Shown: positions 46,019 through 56,711, numbered from the stretch's first letter. The stretch: 64,000 nt of DNA from Oscillospiraceae bacterium (GCA_902790675.1 CADASU010000001.1:212540-276539), one strand, 5' to 3'. The notes: a model not told the origin generated them from the sequence alone. Program-made: numbers and translations.

Positions 46019-46852
46019 ATGAATAATAATATGCTTTGCATTTGCGATTTAGACGGCACCTTGTTATTACCTGGTGGCCGTCTTTCCAATAAGTCTAAAT
46101 ATTGTCTAAATAATTTAATAGAAAACGGCGCAAATATAGCTATAGCTTCCGCCAGAACTCCAGGAACAATAATAAACATACTTGATGGTTTAAATATTAA
46201 ATTGCCCGTTGCATGTATGAATGGCAGCGTTATATACGACATCAACAGTAGAAAATTTTTAAAAAAACATATTATTGCAATTAAAACCACTGAAATTATT
46301 AATAATATGTTTAAAAAATTAAATTTAAACTTGTTTATACATTGTCCTTCAGCTGACAACTCATTGAATATATACTACACAAACTTAACCAGTTCTGCTG
46401 AAATTAACTTTTTTAATAAACGCAAAAATATTCCACTTAAAAAATATATAAAAGGCAATATAAACAATAACGACGAGCCAGTCTTTTTAGTAGCCATTAA
46501 CAAAAAAGATATTCTTCAACCAATTTTTTTCAAATTACAAAGTATTAAAAACATAAAATGCTGCTTATATCAAGATGTATACGATAAAAATACATATTTT
46601 TTAGAAATATACAACAAAAATGCTTCAAAAAAATATGCTTTAAATTGGCTTAAATCATATTGTAATGCACAAAAAACAATAGCTTTTGGCGATAATGATA
46701 ACGATATTCCAATGCTAACCGCTGCCGATATATCATATGCAGTTAGTAATGGAACCGATGCTTGCAAATCTGTTTGTGACTTTGTTATAGGAAGTAATGA
46801 AGATGATAGTGTGGCTAAAACTATAGCATCAATTTATAACATCCCTTTCTAA
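46019..46852 (+). CDS. Cof-type HAD-IIB family phosphatase
   Basis: The protein has 277 residues from the ATG at 46019. Motif I is ICDLDGTLL, motif II lies in IASARTPG, and the motif III/IV region is FGDNDNDIPMLTAADISYAVSNG. It has the C2-type cap between the two, as in sugar-phosphate and FMN phosphatases of the Cof/YidA group. Substrate unknown. No clear ribosome binding site precedes the start, 23 nt after the lipoprotein's probable original stop. In the present sequence it is also reachable as a fusion from the frameshifted lipoprotein. Confidence 0.85.
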   Translation: MNNNMLCICDLDGTLLLPGGRLSNKSKYCLNNLIENGANIAIASARTPGTIINILDGLNIKLPVACMNGSVIYDINSRKFLKKHIIAIKTTEIINNMFKKLNLNLFIHCPSADNSLNIYYTNLTSSAEINFFNKRKNIPLKKYIKGNINNNDEPVFLVAINKKDILQPIFFKLQSIKNIKCCLYQDVYDKNTYFLEIYNKNASKKYALNWLKSYCNAQKTIAFGDNDNDIPMLTAADISYAVSNGTDACKSVCDFVIGSNEDDSVAKTIASIYNIPF

Positions 46853-46918
46853 ATTTAATCAAAATTTTATTAACTATTATAAATTATTTAGACATTTCTC
46901 TAGGAGGATCATTGACAA

Positions 46919-49159
46919 ATGATAAAACTATTTAAATATGCAAAAAGTCAAATTATATCTGTAATTATAATAATATTACTAGTAATTCTTGATATGATTG
47001 TTATATTGCAGCTCCCCGAATATACTGCTAAAATTGTAAATATAGGCATTCAACAAAGTGGAATAAGTCAAGTTCTTCCTACAGCAATTCGTTCAGAATC
47101 TTTAGAAGCACTATCTAACTTTATGTCAGACAATGATAAACAAATTGTTAAAAAACATTACACTTTAACATCAGTTGAAAATATGTCTGAAGAAAGCAAA
47201 AATGACTTTATTAAAAAATATCCAGCTATTGAAAATAAACCTATATATATTTTAACGGCATCTTCTGCCAAAGCAAATTCAATTAAAGAATTGTCATCAA
47301 TTTTTACCAAGGCTATTATGACTAGACACATTATTGATAATAATAGCTCTCAGTTGTTTAATGAAGTTACAAAGCAATTGCTCTATAAGAATGATGGTTC
47401 ATCATTATCAGAAATATTTATTTCACTTCCATCTAGTACAAAAAAACAAATACAGTCTATTGTAAACGAACAATTAAAACAAATATCGGAAACAAAAAAA
47501 TATCAAATATCAATTGATGCGGTTAAACAAGAATATGAAGCTATTGGAATAAATTTAAACGCCATGCAAATGGACTGCATATTAGGAGCATGTGCTAGAA
47601 TATTGTTTCTATCAATAACAAGTTTAATACTTAATATTATTATAGTCTTTATTTCTGCTAAAACTTCCGCAAAATTATCACAAAATTTAAGAGCCATAGT
47701 CTACAATAAGGTTTTAACTTTTTCTGGCAAAGAAATGGATTCATTTTCCAATTCAACACTATTAAACAGAACAACCAGTGATGTTCAACAAGTCCAACTG
47801 TTTATGCCAATTTTCTTAAGATTTTTCTTTTCACTACCCATAGCAACCATATTAATATTTTTCAAAATAATGCAAACAGATACGAGTTTGGTTGGAATAA
47901 TAGTTTGCTCAATCGGCGCTATTTTAGCTTTATCTTTTACAACTTTATTTATTGTATCACCAAAATATAAGCTAATTCAAAAAACGCTAGATAGGTTAAA
48001 CATAATATCCCGAGAAACTTTAAACGGTGTATTAACCATACGCGCACTTTGTCGCCAAAAACATCAAACAGATAAGTTTAGAGAAACCAACAAAAGCTTT
48101 TTTAACTTAAACCTCTTTGTTAACAAAATAACATCTTGCCTTATGCCAGCAATGATATTTATAATGAATATATCTAGTGTTGTTATTTTATTGGTTAGTT
48201 CAAATAAAATTATTGACGGATCTGTTCAAGTGGGAACTGTTATAACTATTTTACAATATTCTATGCAATTAATAGTGTTCTTCATAATTCTATCCACGCT
48301 ATTATATACATATCCTAAAGTAATTATTTGCAGCAGAAGAATAAATGAAATTATAACCACATGTGTTGAAGTTAGAGATTCAAATTTGCCTGTTAAATTC
48401 GATGAAAACAAAAAATATCAAGTTCAATTTGAAAATGTTTCTTTCAAATACAAAAGCAGTAAAAACAACACGCTTAATAACATAAACTTTACTGCAAAGC
48501 CGGGCGAAATAACTGCAATAATTGGTCCTACAGGGTCCGGAAAGTCTACATTAGTTAAGTTGATTTCTAGATTTTATGATGTTTCTGAAGGCCGAATTTT
48601 AATATCGGGTGCTAGCATAAAACATATTAAACTACGGCATCTACGAAAACATATCGGTTATGTTCCCCAAAGTTCATCCCTGTTCCTAGATACAATCAAA
48701 AATAACATTACTTTAGGCAAAAAAATATCTGACAAAAAAGTTAAGCAGGCTTTAAAAACTGCACAATGTAACGATTTTGTGTTTGATGGTGGGAAAGACT
48801 TAAACTTCAAAATTTCACAAAATGCTCAAAATATCTCGGGTGGTCAGAAACAAAGACTAACTATAGCTAGAGCAATTGCAAAAAATCCTAACATATATAT
48901 TTTTGACGACAGCTTCTCCTCATTAGACTATCAAACTCAAAATAACCTTATGTCTGAACTAACCAAAATAGCTTCAAATGCTACTTTGATAATTGTAACT
49001 CAAGATATTAAAGCAATATCCAATGCAGACAAAATTATTGTCTTAGATAAGGGAAATATTGTAGGCGAAGGTTCCCACAACGACTTGATGCAAAACTGTA
49101 GCGTATATCGTGATTTAGCAAATTCTCAAGTTTCAAAGGAGGTATCAAAAGGTGAATAG
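46919..49159 (+). CDS. ABC exporter half-transporter with degenerate ATP site
   Basis: The protein has 746 residues. The transmembrane domain has a large extracytoplasmic insert between the first two helices (about residues 40-215). The ATPase domain has Walker A GPTGSGKST near 537 and signature ISGGQKQR. The Walker B region IYIFDDSFSSLD has Asp in place of the catalytic Glu, and the H-loop position reads VTQD with Gln in place of His. Such changes mark the degenerate partner in heterodimeric exporters of the TM287/288, BmrCD or LmrCD type. AGGAGG precedes the ATG. Confidence 0.9.
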   Translation: MIKLFKYAKSQIISVIIIILLVILDMIVILQLPEYTAKIVNIGIQQSGISQVLPTAIRSESLEALSNFMSDNDKQIVKKHYTLTSVENMSEESKNDFIKKYPAIENKPIYILTASSAKANSIKELSSIFTKAIMTRHIIDNNSSQLFNEVTKQLLYKNDGSSLSEIFISLPSSTKKQIQSIVNEQLKQISETKKYQISIDAVKQEYEAIGINLNAMQMDCILGACARILFLSITSLILNIIIVFISAKTSAKLSQNLRAIVYNKVLTFSGKEMDSFSNSTLLNRTTSDVQQVQLFMPIFLRFFFSLPIATILIFFKIMQTDTSLVGIIVCSIGAILALSFTTLFIVSPKYKLIQKTLDRLNIISRETLNGVLTIRALCRQKHQTDKFRETNKSFFNLNLFVNKITSCLMPAMIFIMNISSVVILLVSSNKIIDGSVQVGTVITILQYSMQLIVFFIILSTLLYTYPKVIICSRRINEIITTCVEVRDSNLPVKFDENKKYQVQFENVSFKYKSSKNNTLNNINFTAKPGEITAIIGPTGSGKSTLVKLISRFYDVSEGRILISGASIKHIKLRHLRKHIGYVPQSSSLFLDTIKNNITLGKKISDKKVKQALKTAQCNDFVFDGGKDLNFKISQNAQNISGGQKQRLTIARAIAKNPNIYIFDDSFSSLDYQTQNNLMSELTKIASNATLIIVTQDIKAISNADKIIVLDKGNIVGEGSHNDLMQNCSVYRDLANSQVSKEVSKGE

Positions 49160-50969
49160 AATTGTTAGTTACTTTGAAACAGATTTCAAAAAATTATTAA
49201 AAAAAATAGAGTCAATTGACATTATCTCAATATTCAAATTTGTTAAAAATATTTCTAAGTATAAACTCACTTTAATATCCATAGTGATATTATCTATATT
49301 TTCCATTATAGCCTATATTATAGGGCCTACATTCTTAGGAAACGTAACAACCGAACTTTTCAATGGAATAACAAATAAAATTCAAAATGGTAGCGACTTC
49401 GATTTAAGTGGAATTCAAAATACTATTATAATTTTAGTTATTTTATATGTTTCAAATTTAGTCCTTAACGCCGGCCAAAATATACTTTTAGTAAAAATGT
49501 CTCAAAAAATTTCATATGATCTTAAAAACAAATTGTTTAATAAATTGAACAGATTACCAATAAAAAATATAGAAAATAAAAAAAATGGTGAATTTCTATC
49601 AATTATAACAATTGATGTTGAAACATTAACTCAAAGCTTTGTTCAAGCATTTAATCAAATTTTATCGTCTTTGTTTATTGTACCAGGTATAATAATTATT
49701 CTGTTTATTACAAATTGGATTGTTGCTATTTTATCGTTGACGATTTTAGTTATATCTATATTTATTACAAAAATTATCATGAAAAAATCGCAGCATTGTT
49801 TTACTGAGCAGCAAAACTGTTTAGGCCATATTAATGCTCACGTTGAAGAAACATATTCTAAACAAAACGTAATTCAATCTTTCACTAGTCAAAACACATT
49901 CAAAAGTGAATTTAAAAAGCTCAATAAAAATATATATGAAAGTGCATGGAAATCTCAGTTCTACTCTGGAATATTGTTTCCGCTTGCTAAATTTTTTAAC
50001 AACATCGTCTACCTAATTGTAGCTATTGTTGGAGGAATTTTCGCTATAAATAATATGATTACGGTTGGAACAATACAAGCTTTTATACAATATGTTAAAA
50101 TTTTGTCTCACCCCATTGAATCAATATCACAAGTTATTGCACTATTACAAACAACTGCTGCCGCATCTCGCAGAATTTTTGATGCTTTAGAATTGCCAGA
50201 AATACCATTAGAAATAAAACATGAGGTCGATACTTCTAAAATAAAAGGTAATATTGAATTTTCACATGCTAATTTTGAATATAACCCAAATCAAAAAGTT
50301 CTCAAAGATTTTAATATGCAAATTAAAAAGGGCGAGAAAGTTGCAATTGTTGGTCCAACAGGGGCTGGAAAAACTACAATTTCTAAACTTTTACTGGCTT
50401 TTTATAAGTTGCAAAGTGGATCAATTCTAATTGATAACCAAGAAATATCAAAATTTGATAAAAATGATTTAAGAAAAATGTTTGGTTTAGTTTTGCAAGA
50501 TGTTTGGATTTTTAGCGGAACAATAATGGAAAATATTCGATATGGTAATTTAAATGCAACAGATGAGCAAGTAATAGAGGCTGCTAAAGCTATTGGTCTT
50601 GACGAATTTGTAAGCTCTTTGGAAAATGGATATTATACTGAAATATCCGAGGATTCAACCAATATTTCTGCTGGCCAAAAACAATTAATATCAATTGCAC
50701 GTGTTATGTTATCCGACCCAAAAATTGTTATATTGGATGAAGCAACTTCTAATATGGATCCAATAACTGAATTGATGGTTCAAAAAGCTATATTACACTT
50801 AATTAAAAATCGAACTTGCTTAGTTATTACTCACAAACTATCAACAATAAAAAATATGGATAAAACGATAGTGGTTAATCACGGCGAAATTGTTGAATCT
50901 GGAACGCACGATCAACTTATGCAAAAAGATGGTCTATATAAAAATATTTTCACTTCTCAATTTCAATAA
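49152..50969 (+). CDS. ABC exporter half-transporter with canonical ATP site
   Basis: The protein has 605 residues. Six transmembrane helices are followed by an ATPase domain with Walker A GPTGAGKTT near 398, signature ISAGQKQL (SAGQ rather than SGGQ), Walker B VILDEATSNMD with the catalytic Glu intact, and H-loop ITHKLS. It overlaps the previous gene by eight bases and starts with GTG behind GGAGG. Together the two proteins should form a heterodimeric exporter; the substrate (drug, lipid or peptide) is unknown. Confidence 0.93.
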   Translation: MNRIVSYFETDFKKLLKKIESIDIISIFKFVKNISKYKLTLISIVILSIFSIIAYIIGPTFLGNVTTELFNGITNKIQNGSDFDLSGIQNTIIILVILYVSNLVLNAGQNILLVKMSQKISYDLKNKLFNKLNRLPIKNIENKKNGEFLSIITIDVETLTQSFVQAFNQILSSLFIVPGIIIILFITNWIVAILSLTILVISIFITKIIMKKSQHCFTEQQNCLGHINAHVEETYSKQNVIQSFTSQNTFKSEFKKLNKNIYESAWKSQFYSGILFPLAKFFNNIVYLIVAIVGGIFAINNMITVGTIQAFIQYVKILSHPIESISQVIALLQTTAAASRRIFDALELPEIPLEIKHEVDTSKIKGNIEFSHANFEYNPNQKVLKDFNMQIKKGEKVAIVGPTGAGKTTISKLLLAFYKLQSGSILIDNQEISKFDKNDLRKMFGLVLQDVWIFSGTIMENIRYGNLNATDEQVIEAAKAIGLDEFVSSLENGYYTEISEDSTNISAGQKQLISIARVMLSDPKIVILDEATSNMDPITELMVQKAILHLIKNRTCLVITHKLSTIKNMDKTIVVNHGEIVESGTHDQLMQKDGLYKNIFTSQFQ

Positions 50970-50982
50970 TTAAAATAATTAT

Positions 50983-51022
50983 AAAATTCCTAACAACCTT
51001 TAAAAATTGTTAGGAATTTTTT
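50983..51022 (+). terminator. Terminator after the exporter genes
   Basis: A perfect stem AAATTCCTAACAA/TTGTTAGGAATTT is followed by a T run. Confidence 0.85.
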
Positions 51023-51099
51023 GTTTTTGTTCTTCTTTTTTGATTAAAATCTCCAATATCTACCCAAAATAAAATAAAAAGATTTTGGGAGGATACATA

Positions 51100-52518
51100 A
51101 TGATTCCAAAGGATTTTTCAGAATGCATAAATCATTTTAATAAAGTAATGAATGTAGACAATAATTTTGATATAGTATATCGTCCAATAAAAATAGCAAA
51201 CCGCAAAGCAGCTTTATATTTTATAGATGGCTTTTGCAAAACAGCAGAGTTAAGAGCTATGCTCGAAATTATAATGCAAATATCAAGCGATGACGTTTTT
51301 GATAGCGCGACGAATTTTGCCAATAAATATATAACCGGAACTCAAGCAATTGCAACTAGCGACGAAAATCAAATTATAACTACAGTATTATCGGGAGAAA
51401 CAGCTCTATTTATCGATGGCTTTTCGGAAGCTATATTAATTAACACAAGATCATATCCACAAAGAACTACATCAGAACCCGATAAGGACAAAGTTTTTAG
51501 AGGGTCACGTGATGGCTTTGTTGAATCCATAATTTTAAACACAGCTCTAATCCGCCGAAGAATTAGAGATCCCAGACTGATTTTTGAGCATATGCAGGTT
51601 GGAAGTCAGTCTAAAACAGACGTTGCACTTTGTTATATAAAAGGAAAAACTGATGTATCTCTTCTGAATAAAATTAAAGAAAAACTTCAAAAAACAAAAG
51701 TTGAGTCATTAACAATGAACCAAGAAAGCGTCGCTGAATTGCTACAGCCTAAGCAGTGGAGAAACCCTCTGCCAAAATTTAAATTTACCGAAAGACCCGA
51801 CGCTGCTGCAGCTCACGTTTTCGAAGGAGACATCGCAATAATTGTAGATAATTCACCTGCTGTTTTGATCGTTCCAATAACCATTTTTTCAATTATGGAA
51901 GAAGCTAATGACTTCTATTTTCCTCCAGTTATTGGAACATATCTTAAGCTTACAAGAGCAATAGTTATGATTTTAACCGCCATAATAACTCCACTATGGC
52001 TACTCATAATACAAAATCCTCAAATTGTTCCGGCCAATCTAAATTTTATTCTAATAACCGATGATACACAAGTTCCTCTGGTTATTCAACTACTCATATT
52101 AGAAATTGCAATTGACGGCTTAAATTTAGCTTCACTTAATACTCCAAATATGTTAGTATCTTCCCTGTCAATACTCGCTGCAATTATAGTTGGAGACTAT
52201 GCTGTAGAAAGTGGATGGTTTAGCTCTCAAGCTCTTCTATATACCGCATTTGTTTCTCTAGCTAGCTTCGCACAACCAGGATATGAACTCGGATATGCAT
52301 TAAAATTTATCAGAATGTTTTTATTAATTTTAACCGGCTCACTGGGCTTAATGGGATTCATAATAGGTTTTGTAATAACCTCTGTAGTAATACTGAGAAC
52401 CAAAACTCTTTCGGGAAAAAGCTACCTATATCCACTAATTCCATTTGACTGGAAAAAATTCAAGCAGCATCTTTACAGAGCATCTTTATCTGAAAAACAA
52501 AATAACGATAAATATTAA
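51100..52518 (+). CDS. spoVAF: GerA-family spore protein, SpoVAF-like
   Basis: The protein has 472 residues. A soluble N-terminal part carries FRGSRDGFVESIILNTALIRRRIRDPRL and ERPDAAAAHVFEGDIAIIVDNSPA, and four to five membrane helices occupy the C-terminal third. These blocks match SpoVAF/GerA-type A subunits. It probably acts at the spore inner membrane during germination with DPA channel proteins. No other spoVA or ger gene is adjacent. The ATG at 51100 is chosen because GGGAGG precedes it. Assignment to SpoVAF rather than a GerKA paralogue is likely but not certain. Confidence 0.8.
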   Translation: MIPKDFSECINHFNKVMNVDNNFDIVYRPIKIANRKAALYFIDGFCKTAELRAMLEIIMQISSDDVFDSATNFANKYITGTQAIATSDENQIITTVLSGETALFIDGFSEAILINTRSYPQRTTSEPDKDKVFRGSRDGFVESIILNTALIRRRIRDPRLIFEHMQVGSQSKTDVALCYIKGKTDVSLLNKIKEKLQKTKVESLTMNQESVAELLQPKQWRNPLPKFKFTERPDAAAAHVFEGDIAIIVDNSPAVLIVPITIFSIMEEANDFYFPPVIGTYLKLTRAIVMILTAIITPLWLLIIQNPQIVPANLNFILITDDTQVPLVIQLLILEIAIDGLNLASLNTPNMLVSSLSILAAIIVGDYAVESGWFSSQALLYTAFVSLASFAQPGYELGYALKFIRMFLLILTGSLGLMGFIIGFVITSVVILRTKTLSGKSYLYPLIPFDWKKFKQHLYRASLSEKQNNDKY

Positions 52519-52528
52519 TACAATAAAA

Positions 52529-52562
52529 AATAAGAATGTAACAAAACACATTCTTATTTTTT
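52529..52562. terminator. Bidirectional terminator
   Basis: AATAAGAATGT/ACATTCTTATT arms (52529-52539, 52548-52558) lie between the convergent spoVAF-like and ldh genes. Confidence 0.8.
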
Positions 52563-52581
52563 ACTTAATATTCAAAAACAC

Positions 52582-53544
52582 CTATAATTTAACTTTATGA
52601 CACAAATCACGAATAATCTTGCAAGAATTATCTAAACATTCTTTTTCTTTATCAGTTAAATCTAATTCCAACACAGCCTCCACACCATCTCTACCAACAA
52701 TGCAAGGAAGCCCAATATAAACATCTTCTTGGCCATACTGCCCTGTTGGCATAACAGACAATGTTAAAATAGACCTCTCATCAGATAAAACAGCACGTGT
52801 TATTCTCTTAAGCGCCATACCAATGCTATAATATGTTGCTTTTTTTGCCTTAATTATGTTAGCAGCAACATTTTTTACTTCTAATGCAATATCGCTCATT
52901 TCATCTAAATTATATTTGCCATTACTTAATTCACAAATTCTGCTAATCGAAGTTGTTCCAAGTTTTGCTTGAGACCAAGGAACAAATCCACTATCACCAT
53001 GTTCACCAATAACATAAGCATGAACATTCCTTGGATCTACATTGAAATAATCACTAAGCATATAGCGAAGCCTAGAAGTATCTAAAGCAGTTCCACTTCC
53101 AATAATACGCCCAGGGGCCAGCCCAGACAGCTTTTGAGTAACATATGACATAACATCAACAGGATTAGTTGCAATCAAAAAGCAACCATCAAACCCTGAC
53201 TTCATAATTGGCTTAATAATAGAACGGAAAATTTCAACATTCTTACTAAGCAAATCTAAACGAGAATCACCTGGTTTTCTTGGAACGCCTGCACATATTG
53301 TTACAATATCTGCATCAGAACAATCGCTATAATCTCCCGCATATATCTTCATATTTCCATTTGAAAAGGCTAAACCATGATTTAAGTCCATAGCTTCTCC
53401 CCATGCTCTTTTTTTATCTATATCTATCAATAGCAATTCATCACAAATATTATTTGAGTTTAACATGGAATATGCATAGCTCATTCCAACCATTCCTGTT
53501 CCAACTAGCGCAACTTTTCTTTTGTCAAATTTTTGCCCCAACAC
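52582..53544 (-). CDS. ldh: L-lactate dehydrogenase
   Basis: The protein has 320 residues and reduces pyruvate to L-lactate with NADH. An N-terminal Rossmann motif VALVGTGMVGMSYAY, the mobile active-site loop around CAGVPRKPGDSRLDLL, the GSGTALDTSRLRY block and catalytic histidine in IGEHGDSGFVPWS are all present. The GTG at 53544 follows GGAGG. It is a single-gene unit; fructose 1,6-bisphosphate control is common in the family but cannot be read here. Confidence 0.95.
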   Translation of the reverse strand: MLGQKFDKRKVALVGTGMVGMSYAYSMLNSNNICDELLLIDIDKKRAWGEAMDLNHGLAFSNGNMKIYAGDYSDCSDADIVTICAGVPRKPGDSRLDLLSKNVEIFRSIIKPIMKSGFDGCFLIATNPVDVMSYVTQKLSGLAPGRIIGSGTALDTSRLRYMLSDYFNVDPRNVHAYVIGEHGDSGFVPWSQAKLGTTSISRICELSNGKYNLDEMSDIALEVKNVAANIIKAKKATYYSIGMALKRITRAVLSDERSILTLSVMPTGQYGQEDVYIGLPCIVGRDGVEAVLELDLTDKEKECLDNSCKIIRDLCHKVKL

Positions 53545-53692
53545 TATATAATTACCTCCAAAAATTAAATTTCACTTTTTAATAACAAAAAAAGTTATTT
53601 CATATTGCAAATCAAAAAACAACTGATGTATATTTTACACCATTTTTTTATATTATTCAACCTAAACAATCTTGCTAATAAAAATAATATGT

Positions 53693-54661
53693 TCATATAT
53701 AGTTTTTCAATATTTCGTCGATTAATTTCAAAAGTTCCAAATAGCAAGTTAATCTGCTACATTTTTCTCTATATTTAGCAGCATCCCTAATCCCATATAA
53801 ATATCTGATAATATGGGCTCTAGCTTTCTTCATTCCTACTTGTTCTCCATTATCCTCACAAATCAATAATACGTGCTTTTTCATAACCTCCATTCTTTCG
53901 GCAACAGTTGGCTCTTGTTCATATCGTCCAGTTTTTAAATAATCTGAAATTTGTTTAAAAAGCCACGGTCTCCCATAGCTTCCTCTTCCAATCATTATTA
54001 AGTCCGCTCCCGTAACCTCATACATATCTTTAGCTGTTTCCGGACTAACCACATCTCCATTAGCTATAACAGGTATTTCTAAACTCTGCTTCACCTTAGA
54101 AATTATATTCCAATCTGCTTTATTATTATACATATCGGCTTTAGTCCTGCCATGAATTGTTAGAGCACTAATTCCACAACTTTGCATCCTCTTAGCAAAT
54201 TCAACAGCATTCACACTATCATCATCCCACCCTTTTCTTATCTTTACTGTTACTGGAACAGATGAATTTTTAACAACAATTTTAACAATTTGCTCTGCCA
54301 ACTTAGGATTTTTCATCAACATACATCCACTATTGCTCTTTGTAACCTTAGGAACAGGACATCCCATATTTATATCTATGATATCTGGATTAAACTTGAG
54401 AACTTTCGGCAAAGCTTTTTCGAAATATTCCGGCTCACTTCCAAAAAGCTGAACTGCCATCGGTCTTTCTTTTTCCGTAACAGTGATTAACTCTAAAGCT
54501 TTGTTGGGACTAAAACAAAGTCCTTTAACTGAAACCATTTCTCCTACGACATAACTAGCTCCATATTCTTTACAAATAGTGCGATATGCTCTGTCGGCAA
54601 CAGAGGCCATCGGCGCAAGAGCTGCCGTTTTCTCTATTGCTACATCACCTATTTTGACCAT
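53693..54661 (-). CDS. dusB: tRNA-dihydrouridine synthase (DusB type)
   Basis: The protein has 322 residues, an FMN TIM-barrel enzyme that reduces uridine to dihydrouridine in the tRNA D-loop. The segments LAPMASVADRAYR, INMGCPVPKVTKSNSGCML (with the catalytic cysteine), TVKIRKGWDDDS and LTIHGRTKADMY are diagnostic. The ATG at 54661 is preferred over a GTG at 54667, given GAGGTG just upstream. In many Firmicutes it sits near lysS or greA, which are not seen here. Confidence 0.93.
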   Translation of the reverse strand: MVKIGDVAIEKTAALAPMASVADRAYRTICKEYGASYVVGEMVSVKGLCFSPNKALELITVTEKERPMAVQLFGSEPEYFEKALPKVLKFNPDIIDINMGCPVPKVTKSNSGCMLMKNPKLAEQIVKIVVKNSSVPVTVKIRKGWDDDSVNAVEFAKRMQSCGISALTIHGRTKADMYNNKADWNIISKVKQSLEIPVIANGDVVSPETAKDMYEVTGADLIMIGRGSYGRPWLFKQISDYLKTGRYEQEPTVAERMEVMKKHVLLICEDNGEQVGMKKARAHIIRYLYGIRDAAKYREKCSRLTCYLELLKLIDEILKNYI

Positions 54662-54902
54662 ATACACACCTCACACATAAATATCTACTTAAATTATATC
54701 TCATTGAATGCTCCGTTGCAAATCGATTTTAAAATCAATATATACAATCTATTTTATCACACTTTTTGTGTTGCTGTTGCGTGATTTTGAATTAATATTT
54801 GCCGTTTTCAAAAGCTTTAAGTCTCATTTTTTCCCATATATTCTACAATTTTATCACTTAAACATTTTTAAATGCTATTAAAGTATGCAAGTTATTAATT
54901 TA
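54662..54902. other. Gene-free AT-rich spacer upstream of guaB
   Basis: Apart from short AT palindromes (for example GATTTTAAAATC near 54727) I see nothing that can be named. The guaB promoter follows at 54903. Confidence 0.4.
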
Positions 54903-54931
54903 TTGACAGATTTGCCCTCAAATATTATAAT
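54903..54931 (+). promoter_or_regulatory. Consensus promoter of guaB
   Basis: TTGACA (54903-54908), a 17-bp spacer and TATAAT (54926-54931) match the consensus exactly. Confidence 0.8.
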
Positions 54932-54994
54932 ATTATAACGATTATATAGCATTTTTATTATAATATTATTTTGCTTTTATGAAAGGAAGATTCT

Positions 54995-56503
54995 ATGGCT
55001 TTTTATTATAAAGAACCTTCAAGAACTTTTAGTGAGTATCTTTTGGTTCCAGGTTATTCTTCAAAAGAGTGTATTCCTCAAAATGTTTCACTCAAAACTC
55101 CTCTTACAAAATTTAAAAAGGGTGAAAAACCTGCTCTGTCTTTAAACATCCCAATGGTTTCAGCTGTTATGCAGTCAGTTTCTGATGATAATTTAGCAGT
55201 TGCACTTGCTCGCGAAGGCGGCGTGTCTTTCATATATTGCTCTCAATCTATAGAAGATCAGGCTGCCATGGTTTCTCGTGCTAAAAGTTTCAAAGCTGGC
55301 TTTGTTAAAAGTGACAGCAGCATATTGCCTGACAATACACTCCGCGATGTTCTTAAATTAAAAAAACAAACTTCACATTCTACGATGCCTGTTACTCATG
55401 ATGGCACTCCAAATGGAAAATTGCTTGGTATAGTAACAGGTAGAGACTATAGAATTAGTAGGATGTCATTAGACACAAAAGTTCGTGATTTCATGACTCC
55501 TTTTGACAAATTGATATACGCTAAAAAGGGCATTACCCTTTCAGAGGCTAACGACATTATATGGGACAACAAATTAAATTCTATTCCTATAGTGGATGAC
55601 AACCAACATCTTTGTTATTTTGTTTTCCGAAAAGACTACGATTCTCACAAAAAAAATCCTTTGGAACTATTAGATAGTTTAAAAAGATATGTTGTTGGCG
55701 CAGGTGTTAACACTCATGACTTTAAAGAAAGAATTCCTGCATTGGTTGATGCTGGAGCTGATGTGCTTTGCATAGATTCTTCTGAAGGATATACTGAGTG
55801 GCAAAAAATGACAATAGACTTTGTTAGAGAAAAATATGGTAATAAAGTTAAAATTGGAGCCGGAAATGTCGTAAATCGTGAAGGCTTTAGATTTTTAGCT
55901 GAATGTGGCGCTGACTTTATAAAAGTTGGTATTGGCGGAGGTTCTATTTGCATAACAAGAGAAACTAAAGGAATAGGCCGTGGGCAGTCTTCCGCTTTAA
56001 TAGAAGTTGCTGCAGAAAGAGATGCTTATTATAAAGAAACAGGAATATATATTCCAATATGTTCTGACGGCGGAATAGTTTACGATTATCACATAACTTT
56101 AGCTTTAGCAATGGGTGCTGACTTTGTAATGCTTGGAAGATATTTTGCAAGATTCGATGAGAGCCCTACAAACAAAGTTTCTATAGATGGCAATTATGTT
56201 AAAGAATATTGGGGTGAAGGATCTAACCGAGCTAGAAATTGGCAAAGATATGGGGTTGACGAAGAAAAAGGCCTAACTTTTGAGGAAGGTGTTGATTCAT
56301 ACGTACCTTATGCTGGAAGTTTACACAGCAACGTTCAACAAACAATTACAAAAATAAAGTCTACAATGTGCAACTGTGGTGCATTATCTATTAGTGCTTT
56401 ACAACAAAATGCAAAATTAACTGTTGTTTCTTCAACCTCAATAGTAGAAGGCGGCGCTCACGATGTTACTCTGAGGAACAGCAATGTTAAAGTTCACAAT
56501 TAA
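54995..56503 (+). CDS. guaB: IMP dehydrogenase
   Basis: The protein has 502 residues and converts IMP to XMP, the committed step to GMP. A TIM barrel is interrupted by a CBS-domain pair at about 95-220. The active-site cysteine lies in [18 protein letters not shown], where the usual sequence has GxGSICTTR and a later valine-rich stretch. This is the variant seen in a distinct clostridial clade of about 500 residues. [26 protein letters not shown] is the conserved phosphate-binding region. GAAAGGAAG precedes the ATG. Confidence 0.93.
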   Translation: MAFYYKEPSRTFSEYLLVPGYSSKECIPQNVSLKTPLTKFKKGEKPALSLNIPMVSAVMQSVSDDNLAVALAREGGVSFIYCSQSIEDQAAMVSRAKSFKAGFVKSDSSILPDNTLRDVLKLKKQTSHSTMPVTHDGTPNGKLLGIVTGRDYRISRMSLDTKVRDFMTPFDKLIYAKKGITLSEANDIIWDNKLNSIPIVDDNQHLCYFVFRKDYDSHKKNPLELLDSLKRYVVGAGVNTHDFKERIPALVDAGADVLCIDSSEGYTEWQKMTIDFVREKYGNKVKIGAGNVVNREGFRFLAECGADFIKVGIGGGSICITRETKGIGRGQSSALIEVAAERDAYYKETGIYIPICSDGGIVYDYHITLALAMGADFVMLGRYFARFDESPTNKVSIDGNYVKEYWGEGSNRARNWQRYGVDEEKGLTFEEGVDSYVPYAGSLHSNVQQTITKIKSTMCNCGALSISALQQNAKLTVVSSTSIVEGGAHDVTLRNSNVKVHN

Positions 56504-56711
56504 AAAATATTTTAACACTTTTTATTCATTCGTAGAAGAAAATCGATATAAATTTATTCTAAGATGATTGCCTTAGACAAATCTCTGGCGCTACAAACTT
56601 TCAAAAAAGTTGCTGCAGATGGGGCAGCGAAGTTGCTTCAAATGTAGTTCAATATTAGTTTTGATGATAATCATTATTTTGATATTCAATATATATCATT
56701 ATATATAAAAA
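56504..56711. other. Gene-free stretch after guaB
   Basis: About 200 bases without a supported gene. A 27-codon ORF at 56564-56647 has no good ribosome binding site or family match. Confidence 0.4.

Noticed and set aside
56564..56647. 27-codon ORF after guaB
   Set aside because: No usable ribosome binding site, no family match and too short to support.
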